Shown here in pieces: positions 22,110-33,040 of a stretch of 64,000 nucleotides of DNA (position 1 is the first letter of the stretch; each line of letters begins with the position of its first letter). The position numbers and the translations under genes were made by a program. The stretch is from positions 434,001 through 498,000 of the forward strand of contig WBMQ01000015.1 in NCBI GenBank assembly GCA_016630905.1, written 5' to 3'. A model generated the notes under the pieces. The model ran no database searches. It was not told the DNA's origin and saw nothing but the letters and a program-made list of their open reading frames with translations. The stretch comes from Capillidium heterosporum. Lineage: Eukaryota > Entomophthoromycota > Entomophthoromycetes > Entomophthorales > Capillidiaceae.

Positions 22110-22733
22110 CTAATCCCTAGTAGCTGGACGATCAACCTTAGTGGATCCGGTTATATCGGTCCTGGCCAAATTGTCGTCAAAGGTAGGGGATTGGGTAGTA
22201 GTTAACATATTGAAAGTGACGTCCTTGTTGATTTGCAAATCTAAATTCTCCGACCACAAGTGTTCCTGCAAGGGCTCAGCTGGCTTGTACTCATCATTGC
22301 ATTCCTTTTCAATAGTTGCGCATTTAACCTTCCGTCTATGCTCCTTCCATTTCTTGTAGACAACAAATATTATTATAGTTTGTAAAACTAAAAACCCGGC
22401 AATCGATCCACCAATTATGGCTGGTAAGTTGGAGTTGGTTCTAGGGCTCTCTAAAGTGAGTGGTGGAGGTCCTAAATGAGTAGTTGTGGCGTGAGGTGAA
22501 TCAAATTTAGTTGAAGTATCTTTAGGGGCTTTAGCGAAGGCGACAGTAGTCGTTGAGTTATCTCTGTCGTCGGTTATAGTTTTGGAATCTTTATCATCCG
22601 CTATTACTTTTGAATCTTTATTTTCGAGGGGTATAGCTTTGAGGTCTTTGTCTTGGAAAGATGTAGCTGTCAATGTGACGGATATGAAAATTAATTGTAA
22701 AGCAAATATAGTTATCGACATTGCCTTTAACAT
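22110..22733 (-). CDS. Putative single-pass type I membrane protein
   Basis: 207 residues, one exon. An N-terminal signal peptide (from MSITIFALQLIFISVTLTA; an alternative start four codons earlier is possible) is followed by a Lys/Asp-rich extracellular stretch with short repeats of the type DKDSK-x-I-x-DD. A Thr/Ser/Pro-rich stalk comes next, then one membrane helix (AIIGGSIAGFLVLQTIIIFVVY) with a basic stop-transfer (KKWKEHRRK), then an acidic cytosolic tail of about 60 residues. I recognise no family. The layout resembles fungal cell-surface sensors of the Wsc/Mid kind, but the Cys-rich WSC domain is absent. Confidence 0.7.
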   Translation of the reverse strand: MLKAMSITIFALQLIFISVTLTATSFQDKDLKAIPLENKDSKVIADDKDSKTITDDRDNSTTTVAFAKAPKDTSTKFDSPHATTTHLGPPPLTLESPRTNSNLPAIIGGSIAGFLVLQTIIIFVVYKKWKEHRRKVKCATIEKECNDEYKPAEPLQEHLWSENLDLQINKDVTFNMLTTTQSPTFDDNLARTDITGSTKVDRPATRD

Positions 22734-23332
22734 GGTTGTGGTATTAGAAAGCTAAGTGATCTTAGCTAGCTATACTTGACAAATTTGAGCTTGAAGTCAA
22801 CACATTATAGGGGTTAGCTACTTGGGGCATTAGCTATATGTAGTATTGTACTAATATATGACGTATAAGTTCCTCCACTATACCAACTATTGGCCCAGTG
22901 CCTTATTTAGCTAATGTTTAACTAGCTAACTCATACAGTTTAAAGTTTTAGTTTCAAACATCTAAATATGCAATTGTGATACAGCGGCAATTCTTCATAC
23001 CGTTAATCCAAAGTATATTTCCACCAGTTTTTTGATAAATAGAAAAGTACTCTTCCTATTAATTGAAGTTTTCTTATAGATCGAGGTTAAAATGTACTCT
23101 ATTACCAATGCTAATAAAAACTGATTGATGGTTCTAATATAAACTTCATCACAATTATTTGCAAGAGTTAAATAGCTAACAGTAAACAAAAGCATCAAAG
23201 TTTTCTTTTTCAAAGCTTTGAGATCTAAAAGAATAAATATATAAGTTTGCACCATATCACATAGTAATAATATATATGGGTAAAATTATGGCAGTCAGGT
23301 CAATTAGTTAGTATTTATTATAGGTTTGTAAG
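22734..23332. other. Intergenic, no gene recognised
   Basis: An open frame at 22995-23255 on the minus strand is not supported by any feature. Otherwise AT-rich. Confidence 0.5.
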
Positions 23333-24046
23333 TTAAAGTAAGGCGGTAAAGATGCTTGAAAAGATTAAAAGAGACCCAGTTATCATCGCAGCTTTTGAAA
23401 CATTTTGGATGGAAGTTGAAGTAGATTCTAAACTAGATGCCGCTGAACTGGTTGAGTTCTTCTTGTCACTAGCTGAAGCTGAGCTTGATTTCGATGCACT
23501 ACTACTCTCGACTTTAGATGAACTTGAGTCGGACTTGGTTTTGTCGTACAGAGGCTTCTGGCATTTAGCTGAACACTGCGTCAATCCTTCCAAGGTATCT
23601 AGATCCATACATTTATCTTTGACACATAAAAATGAAGTCTTGACTACATCCTTACTTACATTCAGATCCTTACTGACGCAGCTTAAGGTAGCATCCTCAT
23701 CCTTACCAGTACATTTCTTGGTAATTTCAGTGATCTTCTTACTAGCTTCATGTTCTTCACTGCTTATACCGAATATCTGCATAGCACAGTCGTTGGCACA
23801 TTTGGGATCGGACTTACATTTTGTCTCACATTCCTGAAGTTTAGGGCCGTTGTCTTTGAAGAACTTGACGGTCAAATCGCACATCTTGAGACAAGTGGAG
23901 TCGTTGTCTTCTTCATCGCTACATTCGGCTTTACAACTTTTGGACATAGCCGAGATGTCCATCTGCCCTACATCTCGACTTACAAGTCGGTTGGAGTGGC
24001 GAAAGTTGGTGTTGAATAAGGTTGGGTTCGATACATAGAAAGTCAT
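23333..24046 (-). CDS. Cys-rich surface protein with GPI-anchor-like C-terminus
   Basis: 237 residues. The central about 140 residues hold about 14 cysteines in spaced pairs (CKAECSDEED, CLKMCDL, CETKCKSDPKCANDC, CVKDKC, CSAKC). A Ser/Lys-rich linker of about 55 residues follows, and a C-terminal hydrophobic tail (AAMITGSLLIFSSIFTALL) preceded by small residues has the form of a GPI attachment signal. The N-terminus as read (MTFYVSNPTLFNTNFR) is not a signal peptide, which is odd for a GPI protein, so an unrecognised first exon is likely. I recognise no family. Confidence 0.65.
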   Translation of the reverse strand: MTFYVSNPTLFNTNFRHSNRLVSRDVGQMDISAMSKSCKAECSDEEDNDSTCLKMCDLTVKFFKDNGPKLQECETKCKSDPKCANDCAMQIFGISSEEHEASKKITEITKKCTGKDEDATLSCVSKDLNVSKDVVKTSFLCVKDKCMDLDTLEGLTQCSAKCQKPLYDKTKSDSSSSKVESSSASKSSSASASDKKNSTSSAASSLESTSTSIQNVSKAAMITGSLLIFSSIFTALL

Positions 24047-25835
24047 GGTGGTATTAGTTTTAAAAGAAGGTATAGGAGATAGTCTACTATTTTCTACTTG
24101 TGTCTTCTTATATGGAAAGTAACGTCCAATAATCGTGTAAGAAGATCTTTACGCTACATCTCCAGAATGCTTGGTTAAAAATAAAATCCCCATACTAATC
24201 GAGTCCAAATTGATTGTCTTAATAAAACTGCGCATTCTGGATTATTTGCATAAAAATATATGTTTCATTTGGAGCTAAGTGACAGTTAATCTCGAATGTA
24301 TAAAGGATTCTTGGACAAACGGTACCGATACTGGCTGTGCTGCTTATAAGGAATCAAATTAGAGTAGGTTCTGTGGTTCGCATAAATTTTGATAACTTGT
24401 TCGTGGGGTTTTCATTAACCCTTTCCTACAGTTGGAAGGTGGGTTAAAAAGGCGGCATGTACTTGGGTGTCGAATGGATGGCCGTAGCTTCCTTTTGGCT
24501 GTGAAGTGGCTTTACATCAGTTGATCTTGTTGTCCGATAAATACTATATGCTATTAGTATACATTTTCAAAGTACCTTGGCATAGGCTAGCAACAAAAAT
24601 TCGCAAGTTATTGTAAAATTTTAAACAAAGATCAATAGGTAAAATCTCAATTCAAACGAGCAAATACTACTGTAGAAATATATACCAATTGGTTTGAAGT
24701 CAATATAGCATTAGGCACCCTTCGCTTCGGTAAATATAGCAAATTTGATGGCTATTACAAAAAATCTAAGCTTGTATTAGAAATACCACAGAAATTCACA
24801 GCTTTTCTTTTTGGTTGTTGAAGACCAAGTGAAGCTTAACCGAATGGTCCCTATCGTAATTATATTTGAAAACTAGTTTAAAGGGATATGGATCTCAAGG
24901 TAAGCTTTCAACATAAAAAATAAGAACTTTCACATATATGGACGCCTAACTGGACATTACTGATTCACTCCAGCTTCTTCATCTTAATGAAGGTGTCTAA
25001 TCCCATGACCTGAGTGAAATTTAAAATGCAATCGAAATGGGAACGTAAACCCGATATCAGATACCATTCCCAGGCTACTAATATAAACCAACTGATAAAG
25101 GGATTTTGGATTTGGCCTGGTCGTTCAAGCTAGATTCCTGCCTGATTGTTGCAAGAAAATAGCTATAAAGAGCAAATACAGTATTTATATCTGCGGAGTG
25201 TAGATTTCAAACAAGCTACAAGTAGACTCATACGGATGTAGCAGAGACAAGGGTATAGTCTTGGTTTTATTAAGGATTGTTTAAATATATATTGATATGG
25301 ATAGCTTATTTCCCTGATGTACTATAAATTCAAATAATGCATGTAACATTAACACACCCCATTCCCACTACTCGTACATATGTATTCCATTATTTACATA
25401 ATTATTATATATACACAAATAGAACACTTGTCTTGGCTACCATTCTTTTAGACACAAATTATTATGCAAAAGGGAATATTTATCACTCAGTCTACCAAAT
25501 ACTCGAACCCATCTGCAGCTAAAAGTGTATTAAAAATAGAATATCCACTCAAGCACCCTGTTTAAAAGCGATACCTGTGTTCGACTCCTTCCGAATAAGT
25601 ATTCTACTGATGGGTTTCTCCTATATATGGTATAACAATTCTAATCTGATAGTGATTAAAAGTAAACTCAACAGTTTTCAGAATTTCAACAAAAAGTAGA
25701 TAGGATACGTAAGAACAATTTATCCATCCAACCGGAACTAAAGTTTGTATACCTGCATACCAATAAATAGCTGAAAATTTTGATAAGAACTCTCTACTTT
25801 AAAAGTTTCCTTAGTCTTTTTAGATTTTTTCCAAG
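24047..25835. other. Long intergenic stretch, one weak exon candidate
   Basis: Mostly AT-rich. On the minus strand an open stretch of about 57 codons ends near 24970, preceded by a good AG acceptor near 25130, and reads like a membrane-protein C-terminus (WFILVAWEWYLISG, then GLDTFIKMKKLE). I could not extend it to a gene, so it is only noted. An open frame at 25337-25522 is unsupported. Confidence 0.35.
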
Positions 25836-27434
25836 ATGAAGTCAAGTGAAGTTGACAACCTTAGTACAATCGAGAAGGATGCCTATGAGTTGGATGTACC
25901 TGACCTCAACCAGCCTCAAGGCCAGCCCATGGATTTCAACACCAAAATAATATTCATTGGATTACTTTTCTTCACCTTGTTCTGGGCCATAACTACAACA
26001 GTAATCTACCCTCTACAGGCCCTGATGTTCGGTGATCTGGATTCCTTCGACCTCAACGCCATCCCCGAAGTCGTATCCATCGTGTTAGGAGTCTTTTTGC
26101 TACCGGTTTATTCTAAACTATCCGATATGTTTGGTCGATTCCCCATCCTCCTCTTGATCTTGGTCATGATGCTGATTGGCTACTTGGTGACCGGGCTGTC
26201 CTACACCTTCATACAGTTTACGGCCGGTACCATCTTGTACTCGTTGGGAAATGTAGGTCGTGACCTCATTTTACCCATTATCATAGCCGAACGTCTACCC
26301 GTCGAGAATCGTGGATTAGGGTACATGATGTACTCCTTCCCCGGCTTCATCGCCATCTTCGCAAGTCTACCTATAATCCAACCGATAAGGGACATCGGTT
26401 GGCGGTGGCTGTTCCGTATCATGGCTATCGGTACGGTTATCACCCCAATCCCTATGTTGATAGGTTTAGTACGCCACAGTAAGCGTGAAGACAAGCCTAA
26501 AGCTAGCCTCAACTGGAGTATTTTCAAAGAGTTGGATGTCGTCGGGCTGTTCCTTTTGACAGCCGGTCTAGGTCTGCTACTAGTACCATTTTCATTGGTC
26601 CTGCGTGAAGCAGATGGGTGGCAAAGTCCCATGATCATTTCTATGATCGTAGTCGGTGCAGTTTTACTAGTCATGTTAGCGGTATGGGAGATCAAATATA
26701 GCTCCCATCCATTCATCCCTAGACGTATCCTCTTCAACAAACCTCTTATGATCCTCGTATTCGCTAGGGCCATCCTCCGGTTCGAATCCTCAGTCAACTG
26801 GGTGTACTTCACCCCTTATCTCATTATCTCTAGGGATATTACCGAAACTCACTCTGAGATCTTGAATCGAGGTTTCCACGTTTCTTGGTTCATCGCCGGT
26901 CTTATCGCTGGGTACCTAGTAAAAAGGTTCAAGTGGACTCGATCTTTAATTTGGGTCGGGTGCATACTCAACATAATTGGGTTGGCTCTAACTATACCAG
27001 CCCGTCACCCTCATTCCTCAGATGCCTTCGTTATCACCGCTGAAGCTTTCATAGGCTCGGGTTGGAGTATAGTTTTCTGTGTCGCTTTGGTCATGTACGA
27101 GTCCATGGTCGACTACAAGGACATTGCAACCATATGTGCTTTGGTAGCTCTCCTAGACAACGTTGTGTCCAGTGCTGGAATTGCTATTGCCTCTACAATT
27201 TGGAACCGGTACCTTAACATCCATCTGCTTACCCTTTTGCCACCCGAATACGCCGAAGTTGTCCCATCTCTGTTGAGTGACTTGTACAAGTTAAGGGAAC
27301 TGCCCATCGAAGTGAAGCCACTTTGGCTCGAAGCCTTGGGTAATACCCAGTTGATAATGTGTTCCATCTCGGTAGGTATGGCCTGCTTGGGATCGATCCT
27401 AGCCCTATTTATCAAGCCACTCAAGATGGATTAA
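25836..27434 (+). CDS. MFS transporter, siderophore-iron-transporter-like (copy 1)
   Basis: Intronless, 532 residues. The acidic cytosolic N-terminus (about 45 residues) is followed by 12-14 hydrophobic segments. The loop after the second helix, KLSDMFGR (near residue 92), is the A-motif-like element of the major facilitator superfamily. Helix 4/5 residues (RDLILPIIIAERLPVENRG) and the extracellular loop LRFESSVNWVYFTPYL resemble the fungal siderophore (ARN/SIT) and related drug:H+ antiporter branch. The substrate cannot be set from sequence. The last loop before the final helix (about 60 residues) is conserved in its paralogue at 45609-47202. A lipase array follows on the other strand. Confidence 0.8.
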   Translation: MKSSEVDNLSTIEKDAYELDVPDLNQPQGQPMDFNTKIIFIGLLFFTLFWAITTTVIYPLQALMFGDLDSFDLNAIPEVVSIVLGVFLLPVYSKLSDMFGRFPILLLILVMMLIGYLVTGLSYTFIQFTAGTILYSLGNVGRDLILPIIIAERLPVENRGLGYMMYSFPGFIAIFASLPIIQPIRDIGWRWLFRIMAIGTVITPIPMLIGLVRHSKREDKPKASLNWSIFKELDVVGLFLLTAGLGLLLVPFSLVLREADGWQSPMIISMIVVGAVLLVMLAVWEIKYSSHPFIPRRILFNKPLMILVFARAILRFESSVNWVYFTPYLIISRDITETHSEILNRGFHVSWFIAGLIAGYLVKRFKWTRSLIWVGCILNIIGLALTIPARHPHSSDAFVITAEAFIGSGWSIVFCVALVMYESMVDYKDIATICALVALLDNVVSSAGIAIASTIWNRYLNIHLLTLLPPEYAEVVPSLLSDLYKLRELPIEVKPLWLEALGNTQLIMCSISVGMACLGSILALFIKPLKMD

Positions 27435-27573
27435 GTTAATAAATGTAATATGATGATTTAGTAGTTTAACTCTGTTGCATCGGTATAAGTTTAAATTTTG
27501 CTTTCAAAGAAATGGATATTAGACAAGGTTTATTGGTTAATGGAGAGTAGAATGTTGCTTGTACCATTCCATA

Positions 27574-28541
27574 TCAACAAGCTTCAATATAACTGTATCC
27601 TAAAGCGTGAGTATGATCAGAGTTTCTATACTTTGACGGTTCAACTGAGTTGCTACAATCAGGGTCCTCCAACACGTCGTTCCTACAGTAAGCAATTTTA
27701 GGTGGAGAAACTCTGTTGTCGATCCAAAGTTCATTCTGATGATGAGAATGCCTGCCTAAAGGGTTGCTAGGTGCAGGCATGTGAGGAATATCGTCATTCC
27801 CATTGATAACTCTTGCAAAGGCCATGGGCTTCGTAGTTAAACCAATGGGCAAAGTCTACTGTTACCGGGTCGTGGTTGCCCATAGGTTATAGCGATCATT
27901 CGTTCCCAAGGTACTCCAAGTTCTATATGTAAGCCAACGGTAGTTAAGGTAGCTATAGCACCAGCTATGGATAACCCGGTGACCATAACTTTATAATCCT
28001 TGTACTTGGGCAAGTCTACGAACTCTTTGAGGACCTCCTTCTTTTTCATTATAGCGTCGAAGAAAGTCTTAAAACCCATCAGAACTTTGGCTCTACTACC
28101 CAAGATATTATAGAAAGGTACGTTTACTGGGTTGTTGGCCATAACTAAAGTCTGCGGCATCAAAGTACCCCGTATCGTTATAACTAGGTGTTTATGCCTT
28201 TTGTTTATTAGCAAAATAAACCGAGTCCCAGTTACTGGATCCAAATGCTTGTAGTAGAATTGAACATCCTGAGTAGTCAGTTTGGAGTCCTGGCATGCTT
28301 TACAGGACCAATCCTCAAGTCCGAATTCGCAATACGCTGCCTTGGCTATCTTTGTGTAGGTATAGGCGAGTTTTATATCAGGTCTTCTTAAATTGGTAGT
28401 CGTAGTCACATTGTTTTGAATTTGGTAGTTTAGGTTGTCAGTCCCTCTATCCAGTAGGTTGGATAAGATGATCTGTGGGTTTAGATTGAATGGTATGACA
28501 TAGGTAGCAAAAAAGGTGAGTAGAATAATTATTGTGAACAT
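27574..28541 (-). CDS. Secreted class 3 lipase A, frame broken twice
   Basis: First of a minus-strand array. It starts at 28541 (MFTIIILLTFFATYVIPF; the frame is open 11 codons further upstream). A propeptide-like region precedes the alpha/beta-hydrolase core with oxyanion segment VITIRGTL and nucleophile elbow VTGLSIAGA. Two surplus bases follow: near 27860, after Pro-Gly-Asn, and near 27835, after Phe-Asn. Skipping both restores VDFAHWFN and KPMAFARVINGNDDIPHMP, which match lipases B and C exactly in spacing. Minus two bases the gene is 966 nt, or 321 residues (sisters: 323). All catalytic parts (Ser of GLSIAG, Asp of NGND, His of the HTHALG end) are then present. Confidence 0.75.
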
Positions 28542-29116
28542 ACTTACGGCTTCAAAATGAAATACTGCATTCAAATGATATATTTATACGTGTAAACAAG
28601 ATTTGTATAAAGTTTATAACGGTAGCAAAGTGACATGAATTAAAATTGGTTGTTTGAATCTTTGGTAGCAACATTGAGTTTCAACTGAAAATATGTCCCA
28701 TACTTGCTGCATTTACCAAATGGGATTATGTACTAGAGAAGAGTTTCTCAGAGTATATGCTTTGGTCTCAATATCGGAATGGGCCCACTTTCAAACTCTT
28801 GCTTTTTACTAAAAGTGTATAGAAATTCCGAAAATAAATTCAACTCAAATAAAGGTTGAGGACCACTGCAGTGGAGCTAATGAAGTTTGAAGTTGCTTGC
28901 AGATTTGGGCGAAATCGAAAGATATCTGAAGACAAGCGTATCTATAGCGTTGTACTAGCTTGTGGTTCAAAATTTCTTACTATAAACTACTAGCACATGG
29001 ATAAAGACTAATATATTGGTTTTTATTTCAAGAGTAAGTTAGAGCTAACTGGGGGTGCTCTATATGAAGTCTGTACAAATGTACAGTAAGGTGGAGTAAT
29101 GTAAAAACTTCAAAAA
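28542..29116. other. Intergenic with hAT-like terminal repeat relic
   Basis: AAAGGTTGAGGACCACTG at 28855-28872 matches the right end of the hAT-type MITE at 19513-19653. A degenerate left end may lie near 28760, but there is no convincing target duplication, so this is only a relic. No gene seen. Confidence 0.45.
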
Positions 29117-30088
29117 TTAACATAGTAGGACATCATAGAATCTGTTGTCGAAGGCGTGAACATGATCGAAATTGCTATACATCATCGGCTCAACTGAGTT
29201 GGAGCAGTCAGGATCCTCCAGCACATCGTTCCTACAGTAGCCAGCCTTAGGTGGGGAAACTCTGTTGTCGATCCAAAGTTCGTTCTGGTGATGAGAATGA
29301 CTACCAAAAAGGTTGCTGGGTGCTGGCATATGAGAGATGACATCGTTCCCGTTGACGACTCTAGCGAAGGTCATTGGCTTCGCATTGAACCAGTGGGCGA
29401 AGTCTACGTTACCGGGTCGCGGTTGCCCATAAGTTATAGCAATTATTCGTTTCCAAGGTACCCCAAATTCTATATGTAGTCCAACTGTAAGTAAGGATAC
29501 TATAGCACCAGCCATAGATAGTCCAGTTACCATAATTTTGTAGTCCTTATATTCTGGTAGGTTTACAAACTCCTCCAGAGCTTGTTTACCTTTCATTATT
29601 GAATCAAAGCACATCTTCCAACCTAAAAGGACTTTGACCTTACCATCCAAAATGTTATAAAAGGGTACATTTGCTGCTAGGAAGTTGGTGGCCGCGTTTT
29701 GGGGCCCAAAGGATCCCCTTACTGATACAACTAGATGTCGGTGTCTTTTGTTAATAAGTAGGATGAACCTGGTTCCACCAATAGGATCTATATGTTGAGA
29801 GTAGAATTTGATATCATTTTTAGTTAGTTTGGAAGCTTTACAGAATGTGCAAGACCAATCTTCAAGTTCGGTTCCACAGTATACCGCCTTGGCTATATTC
29901 GTGTACGTATAGGCAAGCTCTATAGCTGGTCGTTTCAAGTTAGTTACTGTAGTCACATTATTTCGAACTTGGTGGTTCAAATTATCGGTCCCTTTGTCTA
30001 GTAAGTTGGATATTATGGTCTGAGGGTTTAGGTTGAACGGTACGACATATGTAGCAAGAAAACTGAGTAAAAGTATTTTTATAGGCAT
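29117..30088 (-). CDS. Secreted class 3 lipase B
   Basis: Intact, intronless, 323 residues. Signal peptide (MPIKILLLSFLATYVVPF), then the fungal class 3 lipase fold. The oxyanion region is VVSVRGSF, and the nucleophile elbow GLSMAG has S191. The acid residue lies in NGND (D249) and the catalytic His near FDHVHAF (H309 or H311). Cysteines at YCGTELEDWSCTFC and at DVLEDPDCS probably form disulfides. The elbow is G-L-S-M-A rather than the G-H-S-L-G of most class 3 lipases. Family knowledge: it hydrolyses triacylglycerols or other esters outside the cell. Confidence 0.9.
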   Translation of the reverse strand: MPIKILLLSFLATYVVPFNLNPQTIISNLLDKGTDNLNHQVRNNVTTVTNLKRPAIELAYTYTNIAKAVYCGTELEDWSCTFCKASKLTKNDIKFYSQHIDPIGGTRFILLINKRHRHLVVSVRGSFGPQNAATNFLAANVPFYNILDGKVKVLLGWKMCFDSIMKGKQALEEFVNLPEYKDYKIMVTGLSMAGAIVSLLTVGLHIEFGVPWKRIIAITYGQPRPGNVDFAHWFNAKPMTFARVVNGNDVISHMPAPSNLFGSHSHHQNELWIDNRVSPPKAGYCRNDVLEDPDCSNSVEPMMYSNFDHVHAFDNRFYDVLLC

Positions 30089-30494
30089 ATTTACAGCTTA
30101 GGAAATATAGATTACACTCAAATATATATTTATTTTAGTAAAAAGAAGTCTTGTAACTGTAGCAAAATGACATGTGAATTGATCTTTGTTGTTTGGGTTT
30201 TATTGTCAAAACTTGATTGTAACTGAAAGTTTATTTAAAATTTATATTTGCCGCATCCATCAGTATGAAATTATGCAGTAAAACAATGAAGTTGCATAAA
30301 AGTTACAAAATCGAATCAGTCATCTTAAGATAAGTATGGGTATATCAGTGCTGTTAATTTATTTAAATATATATGTACATATAAAGTGAATATATAGCTC
30401 CTTATTTTAAAGATATATATATAACTGAATGTGCTTTTATAAATGAGGTTTGTTCAAATAGAAAGTAAAGCGAAGCTGAGTAAATAGTTTAAAA
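30089..30494. other. Intergenic, no gene recognised
   Basis: Short AT-rich spacer within the lipase array. Confidence 0.6.
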
Positions 30495-31466
30495 TCAACA
30501 GAAATGGACATCGTAGAAGCTAGTGCCGAAGGCATTAAAGTGGTCATCGTTGTTATAATTTGCTGGATCAACCGAGTTAGAACAGCTAGGATCCTCCAAC
30601 ACATCGCTTCTACAGTAGCTGATTTTAGGTGGAGAGACCCTGTTATCGATCCAAAGTTCGTTCTGGTGATGGGAATAATTACCAAAAAGATCGCTAGATA
30701 CCGGCATATGGGATATGTCATCGTTACCGTTGACAACTCTAGCAAAAGTCATTGGCTTTGAGTTAAACCAGTGGGCAAATTCTACGTTTCCAGGTCGTGG
30801 TTGCCCATAAGTTACGGCGACTATACGTTGCCAAGGTACTCCAAGTTCGATATGCAGGCCAACTGTAAGTAGAGTGACTACAGCGCCGGCCATTGATAGT
30901 CCAGTTACCATAACTTTGTAGTCTTCGTACTTTGGTAAATTTATAAACTCCTTTAAGGCTCGCTTGTTTTTCATTATCGAGTCGAGGTTCATCTTCCAGC
31001 CTTTTAAGACTTTAGCTTTACCTTCCAGTATGTTGTAGAAGGACACACCTGCTGATAAAAAGTTGGTGACCATGTTCTGTGGTCCAAAGGTCGCTCTTAC
31101 CGATATAACTAGATGTCGATGCCTTTTGTTAACTAGTAGGATAAACCGAGTTCCAATAACGGGATCTATATACTGAGAGTGAAATTTGATGTCGCTGCCA
31201 GTAAGCTGAGAAGCTTTACAGAACTTGCAAGACCAGTCTTCAAGTCCAGCTCCACAATATGGCACCTTGGCTATGTTCGTATATGCGTAGGCGAGCTCTA
31301 TGGCTGGCCGTCTTAAGTTGGTAGTTGTGGCTATGTTGTTTCGAATCTGATACTTCAAATTATCGGTTCCTTTGACTAATATGTTGGAGAGGATAGTCTG
31401 TGGGTCCAAGTTGAAGGATACGATATAAGTAGCGAGAAGGTTGAGTATGAGGACATTTGAAAACAT
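30495..31466 (-). CDS. Secreted class 3 lipase C
   Basis: Intact, intronless, 323 residues, a close paralogue of lipase B in the same orientation. Signal peptide MFSNVLILNLLATYIVSF. VISVRATF replaces the oxyanion-region VVSVRGSF of B. The elbow is GLSMAGAVV, then PRPGNVEFAHWFNSKPMTFARVVNGND and a C-terminal His in DHFNAFG. Cysteines are conserved with B. Differences between the copies are spread along the chain, consistent with several rounds of tandem duplication and divergence rather than one recent event. Confidence 0.9.
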   Translation of the reverse strand: MFSNVLILNLLATYIVSFNLDPQTILSNILVKGTDNLKYQIRNNIATTTNLRRPAIELAYAYTNIAKVPYCGAGLEDWSCKFCKASQLTGSDIKFHSQYIDPVIGTRFILLVNKRHRHLVISVRATFGPQNMVTNFLSAGVSFYNILEGKAKVLKGWKMNLDSIMKNKRALKEFINLPKYEDYKVMVTGLSMAGAVVTLLTVGLHIELGVPWQRIVAVTYGQPRPGNVEFAHWFNSKPMTFARVVNGNDDISHMPVSSDLFGNYSHHQNELWIDNRVSPPKISYCRSDVLEDPSCSNSVDPANYNNDDHFNAFGTSFYDVHFC

Positions 31467-32198
31467 TTTTACAATTCCTAAAAGTTAGTTTCATATTAAA
31501 ATAGTAGATCAGTTTCTATAATAATTGTGGTTGTAACTGCAATGAAATAGCATAAGACTTCAACTGTTGTTTGGAATTAAGGCATCACCATGAAAAGTAA
31601 CTGACAGTTTTTTAAACCTTATATTCATTCACATCCATCACTATATAACCAAGCAGTTAAAAATCAAATGGGAATCTAGCTGCAAATTTGAGCAGTCAAA
31701 TATATCATTTAATAGCAAATATATATGTCAAAAAAAGTCACTACTTGCTTGAGCAAAGCTCACTTTTATGGCTTGTCATAGAGGTTGAAGATAGATATAT
31801 GGGACGAATCTCACTTTTCAAGTCATTTTCGCGCTACTTGAAAATCCTTATCAGCATTTGAGTGAGAGATTAGTAAAATTAGTTACCGAATAGCTTCTCC
31901 TTGACCTGGATACTAAATACGATCTAAATCATTTTAATTCGAGTAGGTCAATCAATCGAAAGGGTACTTTCCTATTTTTGCTTTCTAATATTTTGAAAAT
32001 CCTAGATATCTGGGATTGACTGTTTCGTTGAAGTATATCTTCAAGAGTCTATTAATTCAAAGTGATTTATACACATACAAAACCAATTTACCACTTTTAT
32101 TTCAAACGTTAATATATTTAACATTGCTTGTACGTATTTTTAAAAGGAATCAGTGCTGCTAAAAATACCATAAAATAGTCCAAGTAACTCGAAAAAGT
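31467..32198. other. Intergenic, no gene recognised
   Basis: AT-rich spacer between lipase C and the lipase relic. Confidence 0.6.
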
Positions 32199-33040
32199 TT
32201 AACAAAAAATGCTGTCGTAGAAGTCATAACCGAAGGCATGGAAGTGATCGTCATTTCTATAGTATCCAACTTTAGGTGAAGAAACCCAGTTGTTGAACCA
32301 AAGTTCGTTCTGGTGATAGAAAAAGCTGCTTAGCATATTGATGAGTGTCGGCTTATGGGAGAGGTCGTCGCTCCCTTTGACAGCCCTGGGAAACGTCACA
32401 AGTTTTGCGTTGAATCAGTGAGCGAAGACTATGTTCCAAGACCTCAATTGTCCGTAAGTTATAGTTACTATATGCTCCAAAGACACATCGAGTTCCACAT
32501 TCATTTTGTAATCCTTGTACCTAAGTAAGTTTACGGATTTTTGTAAGGTTTTTTGTACTACATTATTACATCAAAGTGCTACTTCCAGCTAAATAACACT
32601 TTTGCCTTACCGTTCAGTATATTGTAGAACGATGCCTATATTTCCAAGTGGCTAGTGGTCAAGCTCTGCAGCATTAAGGATCTCCATCGATATAACTAAA
32701 TGTTTGTGTCTTTTAGTTATCAGTAAGATGAACTTTGTTTAGATGCTGGAAATGGAAATGAATGTATTTTACGGTTGACTCAGAGTCCCTACACTCCTTG
32801 CAAGGCCAAGCTTCGATTCTATCCCTACATTAGACCGCTTTAGTTACTTTTATGTAGATATAGGTGAAGCCCTATAGCTGATAGTTTTAATTTGATAGTT
32901 GTGATTATATTGTCCTTTGCTCTGTAGTTTAAGTTATCAGTTCTATTGATTAGAATGTTGAATAGGAAGGCCTGTGGGTTTAGGTTGAATGGTATACTAT
33001 ATACAATCAGGAGTTGGATTATAAACAGTTTTAAAAGCAT
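32199..33040 (-). pseudogene. Lipase D relic
   Basis: Two ends of the lipase family survive. The N-terminal piece (32840-33040) has a signal-like start and IPFNLNPQAFLFNIL. The C-terminal piece (32199-32399) has FHAFGYDFYDSIFC and HQNELWFNNWVSSPK. In between, homologous bases are still recognisable but stops and frame changes abound and the GxSxG elbow is gone. It is the fourth member of the array and clearly dead. Confidence 0.85.

Noticed and set aside
28760..28872. Second complete hAT MITE
   Set aside because: Only the right terminal repeat is clear; the left end is degenerate and there is no target duplication.
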